The notes: generated by a model not told the origin, from the letters alone. 49,339 nucleotides of DNA from Clostridia bacterium (GCA_017533565.1 JAFXHU010000013.1:1-49339); one strand, 5' to 3'; shown: positions 17,603 through 26,857, counted from the first letter of the stretch. Numbers and translations: made by a program.

Positions 17603-18523
17603 TTAGCCGTTAACCATCTTTGCAATCTCTGCCGCAAAGTCTTCCTCTCTCTTTTCAAGACCCTCGCCCTTGTCAAAGCGAACGAAGCCGACAACCGAGA
17701 TAGAGCCGCCAAGCTCCTTTGCAACCGACTGAACGTACTTGCCAACGGTCATAGAGTCATCCTTTACGTAGAGCTGCTCAAGCAGGCAGTTGTTCTCGTA
17801 ATACTTACCGAGCTTGCCCTCGACGATCTTCTCAAGCACCTGCTGGGGCTTGTTAGCCATCTTGGGATCCTGCTGCATCTGAGCGATGAGGATGTTCTTC
17901 TCCTCCTCAAGAACGTTTGCGGGAACGGACTCCTTGTTAAGGTAAAGAACGGGCATTGCCGCAACCTGGAGCGCTACGTTCTTTGCGCACTCTGCAAATG
18001 CGGGGTTAGCTGCAACGTCGGTAACGAAGGAAACGATAACGCCGGTGTTACCAAGACCGTGAATGTAGGTGGAAACAACGCCTTCAACGATTACGAAGCG
18101 ACGGATAGAGAGCTTTTCGCCGATCTTGTAGGTATGCTCGGTAAGCTCGTCTGCAATAGTTCCCTCACAGCCGGACGCCTTGCAAGCAAGGAGCGCCTCA
18201 ACGTTCTGGGGCTTGTTCTCAATGATAGTCTTGAGAATGGTCTTTACAAACTCCTGGAATACAGCGTTCTTTGCAACGAAGTCGGTTTCGGAGTTAACCT
18301 CTACCATAGCGGTTACGTTGTCGATGGTCATAATATCGACAAGACCATCTGCTGCAATTCTGTCAGCCTTCTTTGCGGTAGCAGCCATACCCTTCTCGCG
18401 AAGAATCTTTACAGCCGCGTCAAAGTCGCCGTTTGCATCCTTAAGAGCGTTTTTACAATCCATCATACCGCAGCCGGTAAGCTTTCTAAGCTCGGCAACG
18501 GCCTTTGCACTGATTTCTGCCAT
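17603..18523 (-). CDS. tsf: Translation elongation factor Ts
   Basis: A 306-residue EF-Ts, the exchange factor that releases GDP from EF-Tu during translation. The N-terminal UBA-like part carries LRKLTGCGMMDCKNAL, followed by KKADRIAADGLV and the core motif VNSETDFVAKN, all characteristic. The length is normal. AAGGAGAA precedes the start. It follows rpsB by 19 bases in the usual bacterial order rpsB-tsf and shares its promoter and terminator. Confidence 0.97.
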   Translation of the reverse strand: MAEISAKAVAELRKLTGCGMMDCKNALKDANGDFDAAVKILREKGMAATAKKADRIAADGLVDIMTIDNVTAMVEVNSETDFVAKNAVFQEFVKTILKTIIENKPQNVEALLACKASGCEGTIADELTEHTYKIGEKLSIRRFVIVEGVVSTYIHGLGNTGVIVSFVTDVAANPAFAECAKNVALQVAAMPVLYLNKESVPANVLEEEKNILIAQMQQDPKMANKPQQVLEKIVEGKLGKYYENNCLLEQLYVKDDSMTVGKYVQSVAKELGGSISVVGFVRFDKGEGLEKREEDFAAEIAKMVNG

Positions 18524-18542
18524 TTTCGTGTTCTCCTTTTAA

Positions 18543-19280
18543 TTATTCTGCGTCTTCTGCAACTTCGGCGGGGGTTTCTTCTACAACCTCTGCCTCCTCG
18601 CCGCCGTGAGCAGCGATAACAGCATCTGCAAGCGCACCTGCAATAAGCTTGATAGCGCGGATAGCGTCGTCATTACCGGGGATAATGTAATCGGCATCAT
18701 CGGGGTCACAGTTGGTGTCAACGATTGCTACAACGGGAATGCCAAGCTTCTTTGCCTCAAGAACTGCATTTCTCTCCTTGCGGGTGTCAACGATGAATAC
18801 GCAGGAGGGAAGACGGTCCATTTCCTTGATACCGCCATAGGACTTCTGAAGGTCGTCGATCTCCTTGAGCTTCTTTGCTACTTCCTTCTTGGGAAGGAGG
18901 TCGAAAGTACCGTCAGCCTGCATCTTTTCAAGGTCCTTAAGACGCTTGATAGACTTGCGAATGGTCTGGAAGTTGGTAAGCATACCGCCGGGCCAACGTA
19001 CGTTGGTGTAGTACATACCGCATCTCTGTGCCTCTTCCTTTACGGTTTCGGCAGCCTGCTTCTTCGTACCTACGAAGAGGATAGTTCCGCCGTTTTGAGC
19101 AAGCTCTGCAACGTAGTTGTAAGCCTCCTCGAACTTCTTAACGGTCTTCTGAAGGTCAACGATGTGAATACCGTTTCTCTGGGTGAAGATGTACTCCGCC
19201 ATCTTCGGGTTCCACTTCTTGGTAGGGTGACCGAAGTGAACACCTGCTTCAAGCAACTGCTTGATTGTGATTTCGAACAT
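18543..19280 (-). CDS. rpsB: Ribosomal protein S2
   Basis: The 245-residue small-subunit protein S2. The start at 19280 ([18 protein letters not shown]) is chosen because AAGGAGGAA precedes it and homologues begin there, although the frame stays open upstream. Motifs [30 protein letters not shown] and [13 protein letters not shown] are standard. An acidic Glu/Ala-rich tail ends the protein. It heads the rpsB-tsf operon behind a consensus promoter and a hairpin leader. Confidence 0.97.
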   Translation of the reverse strand: MFEITIKQLLEAGVHFGHPTKKWNPKMAEYIFTQRNGIHIVDLQKTVKKFEEAYNYVAELAQNGGTILFVGTKKQAAETVKEEAQRCGMYYTNVRWPGGMLTNFQTIRKSIKRLKDLEKMQADGTFDLLPKKEVAKKLKEIDDLQKSYGGIKEMDRLPSCVFIVDTRKERNAVLEAKKLGIPVVAIVDTNCDPDDADYIIPGNDDAIRAIKLIAGALADAVIAAHGGEEAEVVEETPAEVAEDAE

Positions 19281-19317
19281 TTTAATGTTCCTCCTTTTGG
19301 TTTTTTCCGCCATAGCG

Positions 19318-19367
19318 ACATAGCCCTGCGACTCAATGAGCACCGGCAAGACTCCACCTCGCTATGT
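19318..19367 (-). promoter_or_regulatory. rpsB leader hairpin
   Basis: ACATAGC pairs with GCTATGT to enclose about 36 bases within the rpsB 5' leader. Its position fits the known Firmicutes S2 leader, through which S2 may repress its own synthesis. The class assignment is from position and outline only. Confidence 0.5.
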
Positions 19368-19400
19368 GAGAATTTATTTATGCGTTTTCACGCGTGTAAT

Positions 19401-19429
19401 ATAATAACATACACGGCGCGCACTGTCAA
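19401..19429 (-). promoter_or_regulatory. Promoter of rpsB-tsf
   Basis: TTGACA, 17 bases and TATTAT on the minus strand, placing the transcript start near 19394. Confidence 0.85.
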
Positions 19430-19472
19430 GAGAAAGTTGCGTTTGAGGCAAATGTTTACAATTTGTTAACAA

Positions 19473-20366
19473 TTATACATATTTTGGCAGTGTCAGAAGT
19501 GCGGGTCCGACACGCTTTAGTGCGGCGGGGACGTCTGACTCGGGCAAGGGATTTTTTCCGCGCCCGATTTCAAGGGTAAAGGATGGGATTGAAAGCGCAT
19601 AGCCCGTATAGTCGCAAAGCCCGCCGTAAAGGGCGGTATCGGTGGGCAGTCCAACGGAATATCCGCAAATTCTTCCGAGTGCCCTCGCCGCGCGGCAGGC
19701 ATCGGTTGGGGCGTAGAATATTTCCTCCCCCTGCGTATGAAGGCTTACGACGGCGCGCGGCTTTAAAATTCGGACGAGATTTGCGGCAAGTCGGCTTTCA
19801 GGCTCGCTTTCGGGATATTCTCCCGAATAAAGAGAGACACCCGCACGAATGCCGCGAGCCGCCTCCACCGCCTTATACTCGGCAAAGCCGTACTCGTAGT
19901 TGTGGTTAAGGTCAACGCCGCGGGCATTTGCCTGCCAAGACGAAAAATCCCCGTCCGCCATTTTAGCAACGCGGGGAAAAATCGGCGAGAGCTTATCTCC
20001 CGAAAAGCGTATTTCAACCCCGTCGGGGTTAAGACACGGAACGACGTAGTAGGTGTAAAGCGAGGTATAAAGCTCTGGAACCTCCCCGTCGTATAAATCA
20101 AGGCGCTCGCCTCCGTTTAATGTGTAAACAAAAGTGTACAATATATTCGCGGTAATGCTTTCAAGTGCGTGATGAGTGCCGAAAAATACGACACGCCCCC
20201 TACCCTTTCCGAATTTATACATATCTATCGGTCGGCGGCGTATGCTGTATCCGAGGGTGATATGCTCCACCCCGTGAAGCGAGGCAACCGCGCTATGCAT
20301 CAGAGCGCGATTATGCCCGTCTGCGGGAAGAAGAAACGGAGTGCCTTCAAATATTCGTTTTAACAT
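19473..20366 (-). CDS. M14-family zinc carboxypeptidase
   Basis: A 297-residue peptidase of family M14. Zinc ligands are visible as H66-A-L-E69 and the His of SLHTQGEE near residue 210. NPDG, NARGVDLNHNY (substrate-binding Arg and Asn) and FTLEIG (the general-base Glu) complete the active site. Relatives cut the gamma-D-Glu to diamino acid bond of cell-wall peptides or trim C-terminal residues. No signal peptide is visible, so it probably acts in the cytosol, perhaps in muropeptide recycling. GAGGAATT precedes the start. It is a single gene, transcribed away from a membrane protein gene. Confidence 0.88.
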   Translation of the reverse strand: MLKRIFEGTPFLLPADGHNRALMHSAVASLHGVEHITLGYSIRRRPIDMYKFGKGRGRVVFFGTHHALESITANILYTFVYTLNGGERLDLYDGEVPELYTSLYTYYVVPCLNPDGVEIRFSGDKLSPIFPRVAKMADGDFSSWQANARGVDLNHNYEYGFAEYKAVEAARGIRAGVSLYSGEYPESEPESRLAANLVRILKPRAVVSLHTQGEEIFYAPTDACRAARALGRICGYSVGLPTDTALYGGLCDYTGYALSIPSFTLEIGRGKNPLPESDVPAALKRVGPALLTLPKYV

Positions 20367-20381
20367 AATTCCTCATTTGTC

Positions 20382-20410
20382 TTGATTTATGGATTAAGAT
20401 GTGCTAAAAT
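20382..20410 (+). promoter_or_regulatory. Promoter for the six-helix membrane protein gene
   Basis: TTGATT, 17 bases, TAAAAT. Confidence 0.65.
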
Positions 20411-20485
20411 ACAGGTAGCACTAACTATTATATGACAGCGGGGAGGGTTGCTCCCGCGCCGTTAGGACACAAAACGGAGAGGCTT

Positions 20486-21202
20486 ATGTTTTTTTCAAAA
20501 AAGCGGCTCGGGCTTATGCTTTCGCTCGCTTGCCTGTTTATTTCGGTAATTCAGTATATACCGTATCATATTTTTTTGCTCGGAGGGTCGGTAGCGGCGG
20601 AGATTTCCTATCTTTTGATTTCGGGCGCGGTGGAGCTTTTGCTTCCCGTGATTTTCTCGGTCGTGCTGCTCTTTCTTTCCTGTGAAAGAAAAACTGGCAG
20701 ACTGCTTTTGAACTGTCTTACCCTTTCCCTTCCGCGAATAGGCTTTTACGCACCGTATTTTTATATGGAGCTTTACGAGCTTGGCTTTGAGCTTGTTGAC
20801 GCGATTTTGCTTTCGCTTTTAATTGCAGTTGCCTTTTCCCTGCTTTTCGGGTCTTTCGTCCTTTTGCTTTATGCGGCTATGCGTTATTCCTATCGCAAAA
20901 TTGCCGACGGCTATAAAAAGAAGGTCGCACCTTCGCTTTTAGCTATGCTTTCGGGCGGTGGCGCATTCGACTTCTCGCAGCCGAGGGCAAAAATTATCGC
21001 ACCGTCGGCAATTATATCCTTTATCGCAAGCCTTCCGATGCTTAAAACGGTGGAGTTTTTCATAAATTACGGAGGCTCGTTCGTTTTTGCCGAGATACTC
21101 TCTATAGTACTTGAGATTATATACCTTCTTCTGCTTTTCGTCGCTTCTCATTTTATCGCGGTAAGCTTTGCGGGCGCTCTTGCAAGAGGTGGCGAAAGGT
21201 AA
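20486..21202 (+). CDS. Membrane protein of unknown function
   Basis: A 238-residue protein with about six hydrophobic segments. I do not recognise a family. The start at 20486 (MFFSKKRLG) is preferred over an upstream in-frame ATG because GGAGAGG lies 6 bases before it and positive charges then precede the first helix. It has its own promoter and is followed by a strong terminator. A perfect copy of a recurring 18-bp palindrome overlaps its stop codon. Confidence 0.75.
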   Translation: MFFSKKRLGLMLSLACLFISVIQYIPYHIFLLGGSVAAEISYLLISGAVELLLPVIFSVVLLFLSCERKTGRLLLNCLTLSLPRIGFYAPYFYMELYELGFELVDAILLSLLIAVAFSLLFGSFVLLLYAAMRYSYRKIADGYKKKVAPSLLAMLSGGGAFDFSQPRAKIIAPSAIISFIASLPMLKTVEFFINYGGSFVFAEILSIVLEIIYLLLLFVASHFIAVSFAGALARGGER

Positions 21203-21215
21203 ATAATTATTTACA
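21198..21215. repeat. 18-bp palindrome, copy 2
   Basis: GGTAAATAATTATTTACA, perfect over the inner 16 bases; overlaps the stop codon of the membrane protein gene. Confidence 0.7.
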
Positions 21216-21228
21216 TTTACAAGAGTTA

Positions 21229-21262
21229 AAAGGCGGGGTCGCGATACGACTCCGCCTTTGTT
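21229..21262. terminator. Bidirectional terminator
   Basis: A 12-bp stem AAAGGCGGGGTC/GACTCCGCCTTT with one G-T pair and T-rich flanks, between the membrane protein gene and converging mnmM. Confidence 0.85.
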
Positions 21263-21305
21263 TTGTTCAGTTTTTTTAACACGGGGTGCCCGTTTTGGGA
21301 TTTTA

Positions 21306-21890
21306 TCAAATTTCGCCGTAGATTGCGCGCGGACTTTTTTCAACGAGAAAAAAGTACGGTGAGGTGGGCGAATTAAGGATTTTAAACTCCGAGGGGCAAA
21401 CCCGATACCTTGACAGTCCCGAAAAATACTCGCGCAGCATTTCGCCCTCGAGCGCGCCCTCCTCGTGTCCCGGATATATCGCAACGATAAGGACTCCGTC
21501 GGGGCATAAAAGCTCAAGCGCCGCCCGCACCGCGGGAAGCGTGGTTTCGCGCATCGTAGTTACTGCCTTTTTTCCGCTTCGCGGGAGGTAGCCGAGGTTG
21601 AACATTCCCGCCTTTATCGGCTCGTTGACAAACTCCTTTACCCTATGGTGAGAGGCGCAAATCAGGGTGTAGTTATTCGGTGCGCCGTTTTCCTCGAGAT
21701 GCTTGCGGGTAGAGTCGAGTGCCTCCTCCTGTATATCGAAGGCGTAAACCCTTCCCGCTTCACCCACCGCGCGGGACAAAAAGAGAGTATCGTTTCCGTT
21801 GCCCATCGTAAAGTCAACCGCAACGTCCCCCTCGCGAAGGTGTCGCATAATGAAATATTTGTGAAGCTCGGTAAGCTCAACTGCCGCCAT
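21306..21890 (-). CDS. mnmM: MnmM-type tRNA methyltransferase (YtqB family)
   Basis: A 194-residue SAM-dependent methyltransferase. VDFTMGNGNDTLFLS is the SAM-binding glycine loop, VYAFDIQ the acidic ribose-binding strand and MFNLGYLPRSGKK the catalytic-loop signature of the rRNA_methylase/YtqB family. In Bacillus subtilis this enzyme converts nm5s2U to mnm5s2U at the wobble position of tRNA. The start at 21890 (MAAVELTEL) lies inside the end of the rqcH frame, so the genes are translationally coupled; AAGGAGC lies upstream. An upstream in-frame extension was rejected as rqcH shadow. Confidence 0.87.
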   Translation of the reverse strand: MAAVELTELHKYFIMRHLREGDVAVDFTMGNGNDTLFLSRAVGEAGRVYAFDIQEEALDSTRKHLEENGAPNNYTLICASHHRVKEFVNEPIKAGMFNLGYLPRSGKKAVTTMRETTLPAVRAALELLCPDGVLIVAIYPGHEEGALEGEMLREYFSGLSRYRVCPSEFKILNSPTSPYFFLVEKSPRAIYGEI

Positions 21891-23631
21891 TTTCGGTAAG
21901 CTCCTTTGGATTGATTTTTCGCACGTATGCCGTGTAATTCGTTTTGTAGGTGACAAAGCCCGGCTTTGACCCCTGCGGCTTTTTGATATTTTTGACACGG
22001 GTGTAATCTACCGCAACGAGGTCGGAGCTTGCCTTCGAGTAATACGCCGCAACCGACGCAGCCTCCGTGTAATCGCGGTCGGTCGGCTCCTCCCCATCCG
22101 TAACGAGAATAACGTGAGAGCCGGGGATATCCTTTACGTGAAACCAGATATCGTCCTTTTGTGCGATTTTAAAGGTCAAGTGGTCGTTTTGGATATTGTT
22201 TCGTCAGACGAGCAGTGTCCTTCCGTCGGTGGTGGTAAAGCGCATAGGTCTTGCCTTTATCTGCTTTGGCGGCTTGTAGCCGCGCATACGCGATGCGTAG
22301 CCCGCACGGTAAAGCTCGTCGCGGATTTCGGCGAGGTCCTCCTCGGTTTCCGCGCGGGAGAGAAAGTCGCGCACGCCCTCAAGATAAGCAAGCTCCGCCT
22401 CCCAGATTTTTATCTGCTCGGTAAGGATTTCCTTTGCCTTTTTCGCTTTGTTGTAAAGCTTGTACATTTTTTGCGCGTTTTGCGCGGGGGTGAGCCTTTC
22501 GTCAAGCTCCACCGTAATCTCGGGACACTCCTCGTCATAATAGTCAATCGCGACGAAGGAGGTCATTCCCTTTTTAAGGCGGTAAAGGTTTGCGGTTATA
22601 AGGTCGCCGCGCTTTTTATATTCCTCGCCCCTTTCGCTTTGGCGCAGGTCCTCGCGCTGTATTGCGAGCTTTCGCTCGGTGCGGGAGATGGCGTTTGAGA
22701 TAAGCACGACGAGGTCGTGGGCGCGCTGGTGAATTCGCTCCACTCTGTCCTTTTCGGCAAAATACATATCTAAGAGCGCGGACACCGTCGGAAAATGACG
22801 GTAAATCACTCCGTCGCCAAGATAGGTAATATCCATATAGGAGTAGTCGATGGGCTTGCCCTCCGAATTTATCGCGACGGTGGGGTTGTAATTTTCGTTT
22901 ACAAGCAGTGTTTGCCACTCGTAAAAAACCGAATAAAGACGCTCGGTGTCGGCAAGCGCAAGCGGAAGGTCGATTCTGCCCGTGGCACGGTAGCAAAGCT
23001 CGTGCGCGATTTGCGTTGCGATGCCTCCGTAGGTTGAGGTTATGAATTTTTCAACGGTGCGCTCGCGGTCAAAGCGGGAAAGCGCGGCGAAAAACTCCTC
23101 GCGATTGATAAAGAGGGGCGAAAGCTTTTCGGGTGCGGCGGGTATTTGATATTTGAGTCCGGGCAGCACCTGTCTTACCGTAGAGGCGGCAAAATCGATA
23201 ATTTTCATAGCGGTGAGGATTTTATCCTCCGCATCGAGAACAATGAAATTTGCGTACTTTCCCATAATTTCGCAAACGATATATCGCGTAGTCGGAAAGC
23301 CCATATCGTCAAGACAGGAAAGCGTAAGCCGCGCAATTCTATCAAAATCAAGCTGCTCTACCGCGGTAATTCGCGCTCCGACGAAATATTTGCGAAGAAG
23401 CATACAAAGCATAGGCGCTTTAAGGGGATTTTCCTTTGCAATATCCGAAAGCTGCAGACGCGGAGCGTTAGGCCCGACGTTAAACACGAGGCGGCGAGTG
23501 CTTCGCCCCGAATGAATGACAAGGTCGATTTCATCGTTTTGCGGCTGTAAAACCTTGTCCACCCTGGCGTCGGGAAATTCCGTGCGAAGCTCCGACAGGG
23601 AGGCACGCATCATACAAGCGTCAAACGCCAT
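21877..23631 (-). pseudogene. rqcH: RqcH/NFACT ribosome quality control factor with an in-frame TGA
   Basis: RqcH binds 50S-peptidyl-tRNA complexes and directs Ala-tail addition to stalled peptides. The first part (475 codons) has the NFACT-N domain with the tRNA-contacting D97-R98 pair in LDFDRIA, then the coiled-coil middle. A TGA at 22204-22206 interrupts it just after GRTLLV. The frame continues without shift as RNNIQNDHLTFKIAQ into the C-terminal NFACT-R domain (DIWFHVKDIPGSHVI). In homologues a Gly stands where the TGA is, so a single GGA to TGA change explains it. Total length, 584 codons, is normal. Either a real nonsense mutation or a consensus error; reinitiation at the TTG at 22177-22179 is also conceivable. 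AAAGGAGTAGC precedes the start. Confidence 0.85.
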
Positions 23632-23708
23632 AAGCTACTCCTTTCATTGACTGCTCCCGCGGCAGGGGGTGTGCATTCACGGTATGCCGCAAGAATATTT
23701 TTCGTTTA

Positions 23709-23737
23709 ATTTTAACACAGCTTGGGCGAATAGTCAA
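23709..23737 (-). promoter_or_regulatory. Promoter of rqcH
   Basis: TTGACT, 17 bases, TAAAAT on the minus strand, about 75 bases upstream of the rqcH start. Confidence 0.75.
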
Positions 23738-23754
23738 TAGACCACCCGCCCGTA

Positions 23755-24369
23755 TTATATTTTATTTGCTATATTTTTCTTAAGAAGCGACGCCGAAGTA
23801 AGCACGGTATATTCCCCGTCCCTAAAGGTTATGCCAAATTCTACGCCTCCGACCTCAACGGTGCAAGTGCCGCCATTGCAATTTTCGCATTCCGCCACGG
23901 CGGAATATAAAGCAGAGGCTACGTCACCGCTATGCGAGAGCTTGCCCTCCGCAGCTCGATTGCATTTAAATTTATCGGTAAATGTTGTAAATAATTGTTT
24001 ACATTTATCGAGCCTAATTCCCGTGAAGCCCCGAGGCGTGTCAAATATTTCAAGGCTTTCAAGCTCTCCGTCTATTTCAACGCTTAACTCGCAAAGCGGG
24101 TAACCGAGACAGTCGCGAAAGAAAAAGCCAAGCAGCATATAGAGCTGCCATTTGGGGTAGCGCGCCCTTCCCACCGTTTTAAAAACGGCATCGGCGCGCG
24201 AGGTTGAATCGGGGATAAGCACCAACCCGTCGGAATTTATCAAATCGGTGATTTTACCGTCCGCGGGGAGAAGAAATACCGAATGGCGTTTTTTCAAAAA
24301 CGATATGATATATTCGGTCATAATATGCCAAAAATTAAAAAATTGAACTGCAATGCAATTCACTATCAT
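23755..24369 (-). CDS. Hypothetical protein, about 190-204 residues
   Basis: I do not recognise a family. Two starts are possible: 24369 (MIVNCIAV) or 24321 (MTEYIISFLKKR, 188 residues). Neither has a clear ribosome binding site and each start codon lies in one arm of an 11-bp inverted repeat. The protein has mixed alpha and beta character, no signal peptide and several Cys residues in a CENCNGGTC cluster near residue 163. It follows cca on the same strand but behind a terminator. A copy of the recurring 18-bp palindrome lies inside the coding region at 23986-24003. Confidence 0.6.
   Translation of the reverse strand: MIVNCIAVQFFNFWHIMTEYIISFLKKRHSVFLLPADGKITDLINSDGLVLIPDSTSRADAVFKTVGRARYPKWQLYMLLGFFFRDCLGYPLCELSVEIDGELESLEIFDTPRGFTGIRLDKCKQLFTTFTDKFKCNRAAEGKLSHSGDVASALYSAVAECENCNGGTCTVEVGGVEFGITFRDGEYTVLTSASLLKKNIANKI
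23986..24003. repeat. 18-bp palindrome, copy 3
   Basis: TGTAAATAATTGTTTACA, one mismatch; inside the hypothetical gene at 23755-24369. Confidence 0.65.
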
Positions 24370-24377
24370 ATTATGAC
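24317..24377. repeat. 11-bp inverted repeat spanning both candidate starts
   Basis: GTCATAATATG (24317-24327) and CATATTATGAC (24367-24377) are perfect reverse complements 39 bases apart. Between them AATTG/CAATT forms a smaller inner pair. It may be an operator or an mRNA hairpin covering the start region. Confidence 0.75.
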
Positions 24378-24396
24378 GGACGCGCGGTTTTGTGAA

Positions 24397-24428
24397 AATG
24401 CAGGATAGTATTTTACCTACCCTGCATT
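24397..24428 (-). terminator. Terminator overlapping the cca stop codon
   Basis: AATGCAGG pairs with CCTGCATT, extended by TAG/CTA across one mismatch, with the cca TAG stop inside the stem, and TTTTC follows on the minus strand. Confidence 0.6.
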
Positions 24429-25619
24429 GATTATTTTTTTGGCGTAGCAGATAAGAGAGTCGCGAGTGTTTTCACACCTTTCCTCTATAACCGCGACGGC
24501 GAGTGTGTCAAGAAGGCTTCCTATTTCGCGCCCGCTTAATCCAAGGGGCATAATATCCGCGCCACCAACCGAAAGGTCGGCAAGAGAGTGGATATTTGCA
24601 CCGTTTAAGGCGGATTTTGCGTTAGCGTATTCCTCCGCGTTTATTTTGCCGACGGTATATGCAAGCTCGACTGCCGTTGCGACGGAGTCCAAGCTATACC
24701 GATATACAAAGAGCCGAAGCTCCGAACGAGAGCGTAGGTTGCACCCGTCGATAATTTCAAGGGCGGATATGCCGTTTTTTCTGCGCCTGTTATCCGCGCG
24801 AAGGGCGGTCATTGCACTGTTAAAGCTTGACACGGGGTCGGGGCAAGAGAGGTAAAACAGCGAAAGCTCCCGCACGGTTGGCGTTGCGAGATTGAACAGT
24901 CGCGGCTCGGGCAGGCGAAGCTTTGAAAGCTCCCCGACAACGGTAGAAATAACGTCGGAATAGGAGGATAGGACGGCGTGCGCGCCACTGCCAAGGAGCA
25001 GCTTTGTCCATTCAAGGAAAATACGCTCGCGTGAAACGTTGGCAAGAAGGGGTGCGCATTTCCTTACCGCAAGGGCGGTGTGCGCCTCCACCGAAAAGCC
25101 GAGTGCGGAGGCAAAGCGAATTGCGCGAAGGATACGCAGGGCATCCTCCCCAAACATTACCTCGGGGTTGCCGACGGCGCGGATAACTCGGTCCTTGATA
25201 TCGGATATTCCGCCGAAAAGGTCGGTATAGCCGTCGCGGGGATTGTATGCAATTGCATTTACGGTAAAATCGCGGCGGGCGAGGTCCTCCGAAAGGCTTG
25301 CCGTAAAGCTTACGCTTTCGGGGTGGCGGTTGTCAAGGTAGCTTCCGTCGGTGCGGTAGGTTGTAAGCTCGTAGGGTGTGCCGTCGATGAGGACGGTAAC
25401 CGTGCCGTGCTTTATTCCCGTTTCAATAACTCGCAAATCCGAAAAAATGCGACAGACCTCCTCGGGAAGTGCGGAGGTCGTAATATCGATATCCGACACG
25501 GGAATACCGAGGATATGATTGCGCACAGCTCCGCCAACGATATTCGCCTCGTAGCCCGAGCTATACAGTCTTTCGATTATCAGGCTTGCTCCGCGGTCAA
25601 GCGGCATTTTATCAAGCAT
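24417..25619 (-). CDS. cca: CCA-adding tRNA nucleotidyltransferase
   Basis: A 400-residue class II nucleotidyltransferase that builds or repairs the 3' CCA of tRNAs. VGGAVRNHILG and the catalytic acidic pair in SDIDITTS lie near residues 24-45. RRDFTVNAIAYNP (about 110) and DALRILRAIRFASALGF (about 155) are the other head and neck motifs. The C-terminal body is less conserved, and I see no HD phosphohydrolase motif. The gene is transcribed from a promoter fused back to back with that of the esterase gene. Confidence 0.93.
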   Translation of the reverse strand: MLDKMPLDRGASLIIERLYSSGYEANIVGGAVRNHILGIPVSDIDITTSALPEEVCRIFSDLRVIETGIKHGTVTVLIDGTPYELTTYRTDGSYLDNRHPESVSFTASLSEDLARRDFTVNAIAYNPRDGYTDLFGGISDIKDRVIRAVGNPEVMFGEDALRILRAIRFASALGFSVEAHTALAVRKCAPLLANVSRERIFLEWTKLLLGSGAHAVLSSYSDVISTVVGELSKLRLPEPRLFNLATPTVRELSLFYLSCPDPVSSFNSAMTALRADNRRRKNGISALEIIDGCNLRSRSELRLFVYRYSLDSVATAVELAYTVGKINAEEYANAKSALNGANIHSLADLSVGGADIMPLGLSGREIGSLLDTLAVAVIEERCENTRDSLICYAKKIINAG

Positions 25620-25658
25620 TTGGCATTCCCCCTTTCGTATCGGTAACGGCTTTACTAT

Positions 25659-25687
25659 ATTTTAACACGCGCGGATTTATTTGTCAA
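25659..25687 (-). promoter_or_regulatory. Promoter of cca
   Basis: TTGACA, 17 bases, TAAAAT on the minus strand. Its -35 box lies in the left arm of a 9-bp inverted repeat whose right arm holds the opposing promoter's -35 box. Confidence 0.8.
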
Positions 25688-25693
25688 AGGGTA

Positions 25694-25722
25694 TTGACAA
25701 ATTATACCGAAAAATATACAAT
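25694..25722 (+). promoter_or_regulatory. Promoter of the CE15-like esterase gene
   Basis: TTGACA, 17 bases, TACAAT. It is divergent from the cca promoter with only six bases between the two -35 boxes. Confidence 0.8.
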
Positions 25723-25753
25723 TGATATACAGTCAAGCAAAGGAGCTGCTTCA

Positions 25754-26839
25754 ATGGACGCATACGCTTTATTAAATGAAAGAAGGCTTCCGCCTCTTTT
25801 AAAATTCAAGGACGGCGGCGAGGTAAAAACCGCGGAGGATTTTGAAAAAAGGCGGGTTGAAATCAAAAAAATCCTTGAGGACAGGGAATACGGAAAAATT
25901 CCGCCGAGGCCCGACCATATGAGAGTGGAGGTTGACCCCTCCCCCGTTTCCTTTGCCGCGGGGCGCGCGACGCTCCGTAAGCTTCGGCTTGTGTTTGAAA
26001 TGGGCGGCGAGGAATTCAGCTTTCCCGCGGTATCGGTTATTCCAAACGGCGGCGAAAGGCATCCCGCATTCGTGCATTTAAATTTTTACCCCGAAATACC
26101 GAACAAATATCAGCCTACCGAGCATATAATCAACCGCGGTTACGCAATTTTTTCAATATGCTATAACGACGTATCAAGCGATAATAACGATTTCACAACG
26201 GGTATTGCACCGAATTTGTGTAAGTCGCGCAGGAGAAGCAACGCAACATCCAAAATCGCGATATGGGCGTGGGCGGCGATGCGAATGATGGATTATATAG
26301 AGTCGCTTGACGAGATAGACAAGGAAAACGTTGCGGTTATCGGTCACTCGAGGCTTGGAAAAACCGCGCTCGTTACGGGTGGCTTTGACGAGAGGTTTAA
26401 ATACGTTATATCGAACGATTCGGGAATGTCGGGTGCGGCAATTACCCGCGGAAAAATCGGTGAGGATGCAGAAACGATTACCCGAGTTTTCCCGTTTTGG
26501 TTTTGTCCGTAGTACATCGAGCATGCAAGCGAGGCGGAGGGCTTTGATTTCGACCAGCATTTTTTGAATGCGCTTACCGTGCCGCGACACCTTATGATAG
26601 GAAGTGCGGAGCTTGACGAATGGGCGGACCCAACGAGCGAGTTTTTGGGTGCGCTTGCCGTAAACGAGGCTTATGCGCTTTACGGAATGCGGGGTCTTGT
26701 ACATAACGGCACCGTCCCTTCTGCGGAGTCCGCGCTCAATGACGGCGAGTGCCACTATCACGTAAGACGGGATGCGCATTACCTTTCCTACCGCGATTGG
26801 GATTCCTATATGGATTATATCGACAAGTACGTAAAATAA
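25754..26839 (+). pseudogene. CE15-like glucuronoyl/acetyl esterase with an in-frame TAG
   Basis: An alpha/beta hydrolase that resembles CE15 glucuronoyl esterases, which cut ester links between lignin and glucuronoxylan. GHSRLGKTAL holds the nucleophile Ser near residue 195, NDSGMSGAA follows, SAELDEWADP near 285 holds the acid, and a His in RRDAHYL near 342 completes the triad. A TAG at 26510-26512 falls after FPFWFCP and the same frame continues as YIEHASEAEGFDFDQ; homologues are uninterrupted here and a GAG to TAG change is the simplest cause. Start at 25754 is set by AAAGGAGCTGC. No signal peptide is visible. It may be truly inactive or a consensus error. Confidence 0.82.
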
Positions 26840-26857
26840 GCAATTTTTGGGTCAAGA

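Noticed and set aside
22204-26512. Reassigned stop codons (TGA or TAG read as sense)
   Set aside because: TGA, TAG and TAA all end clearly complete genes elsewhere in the window, and the two interruptions involve different codons.
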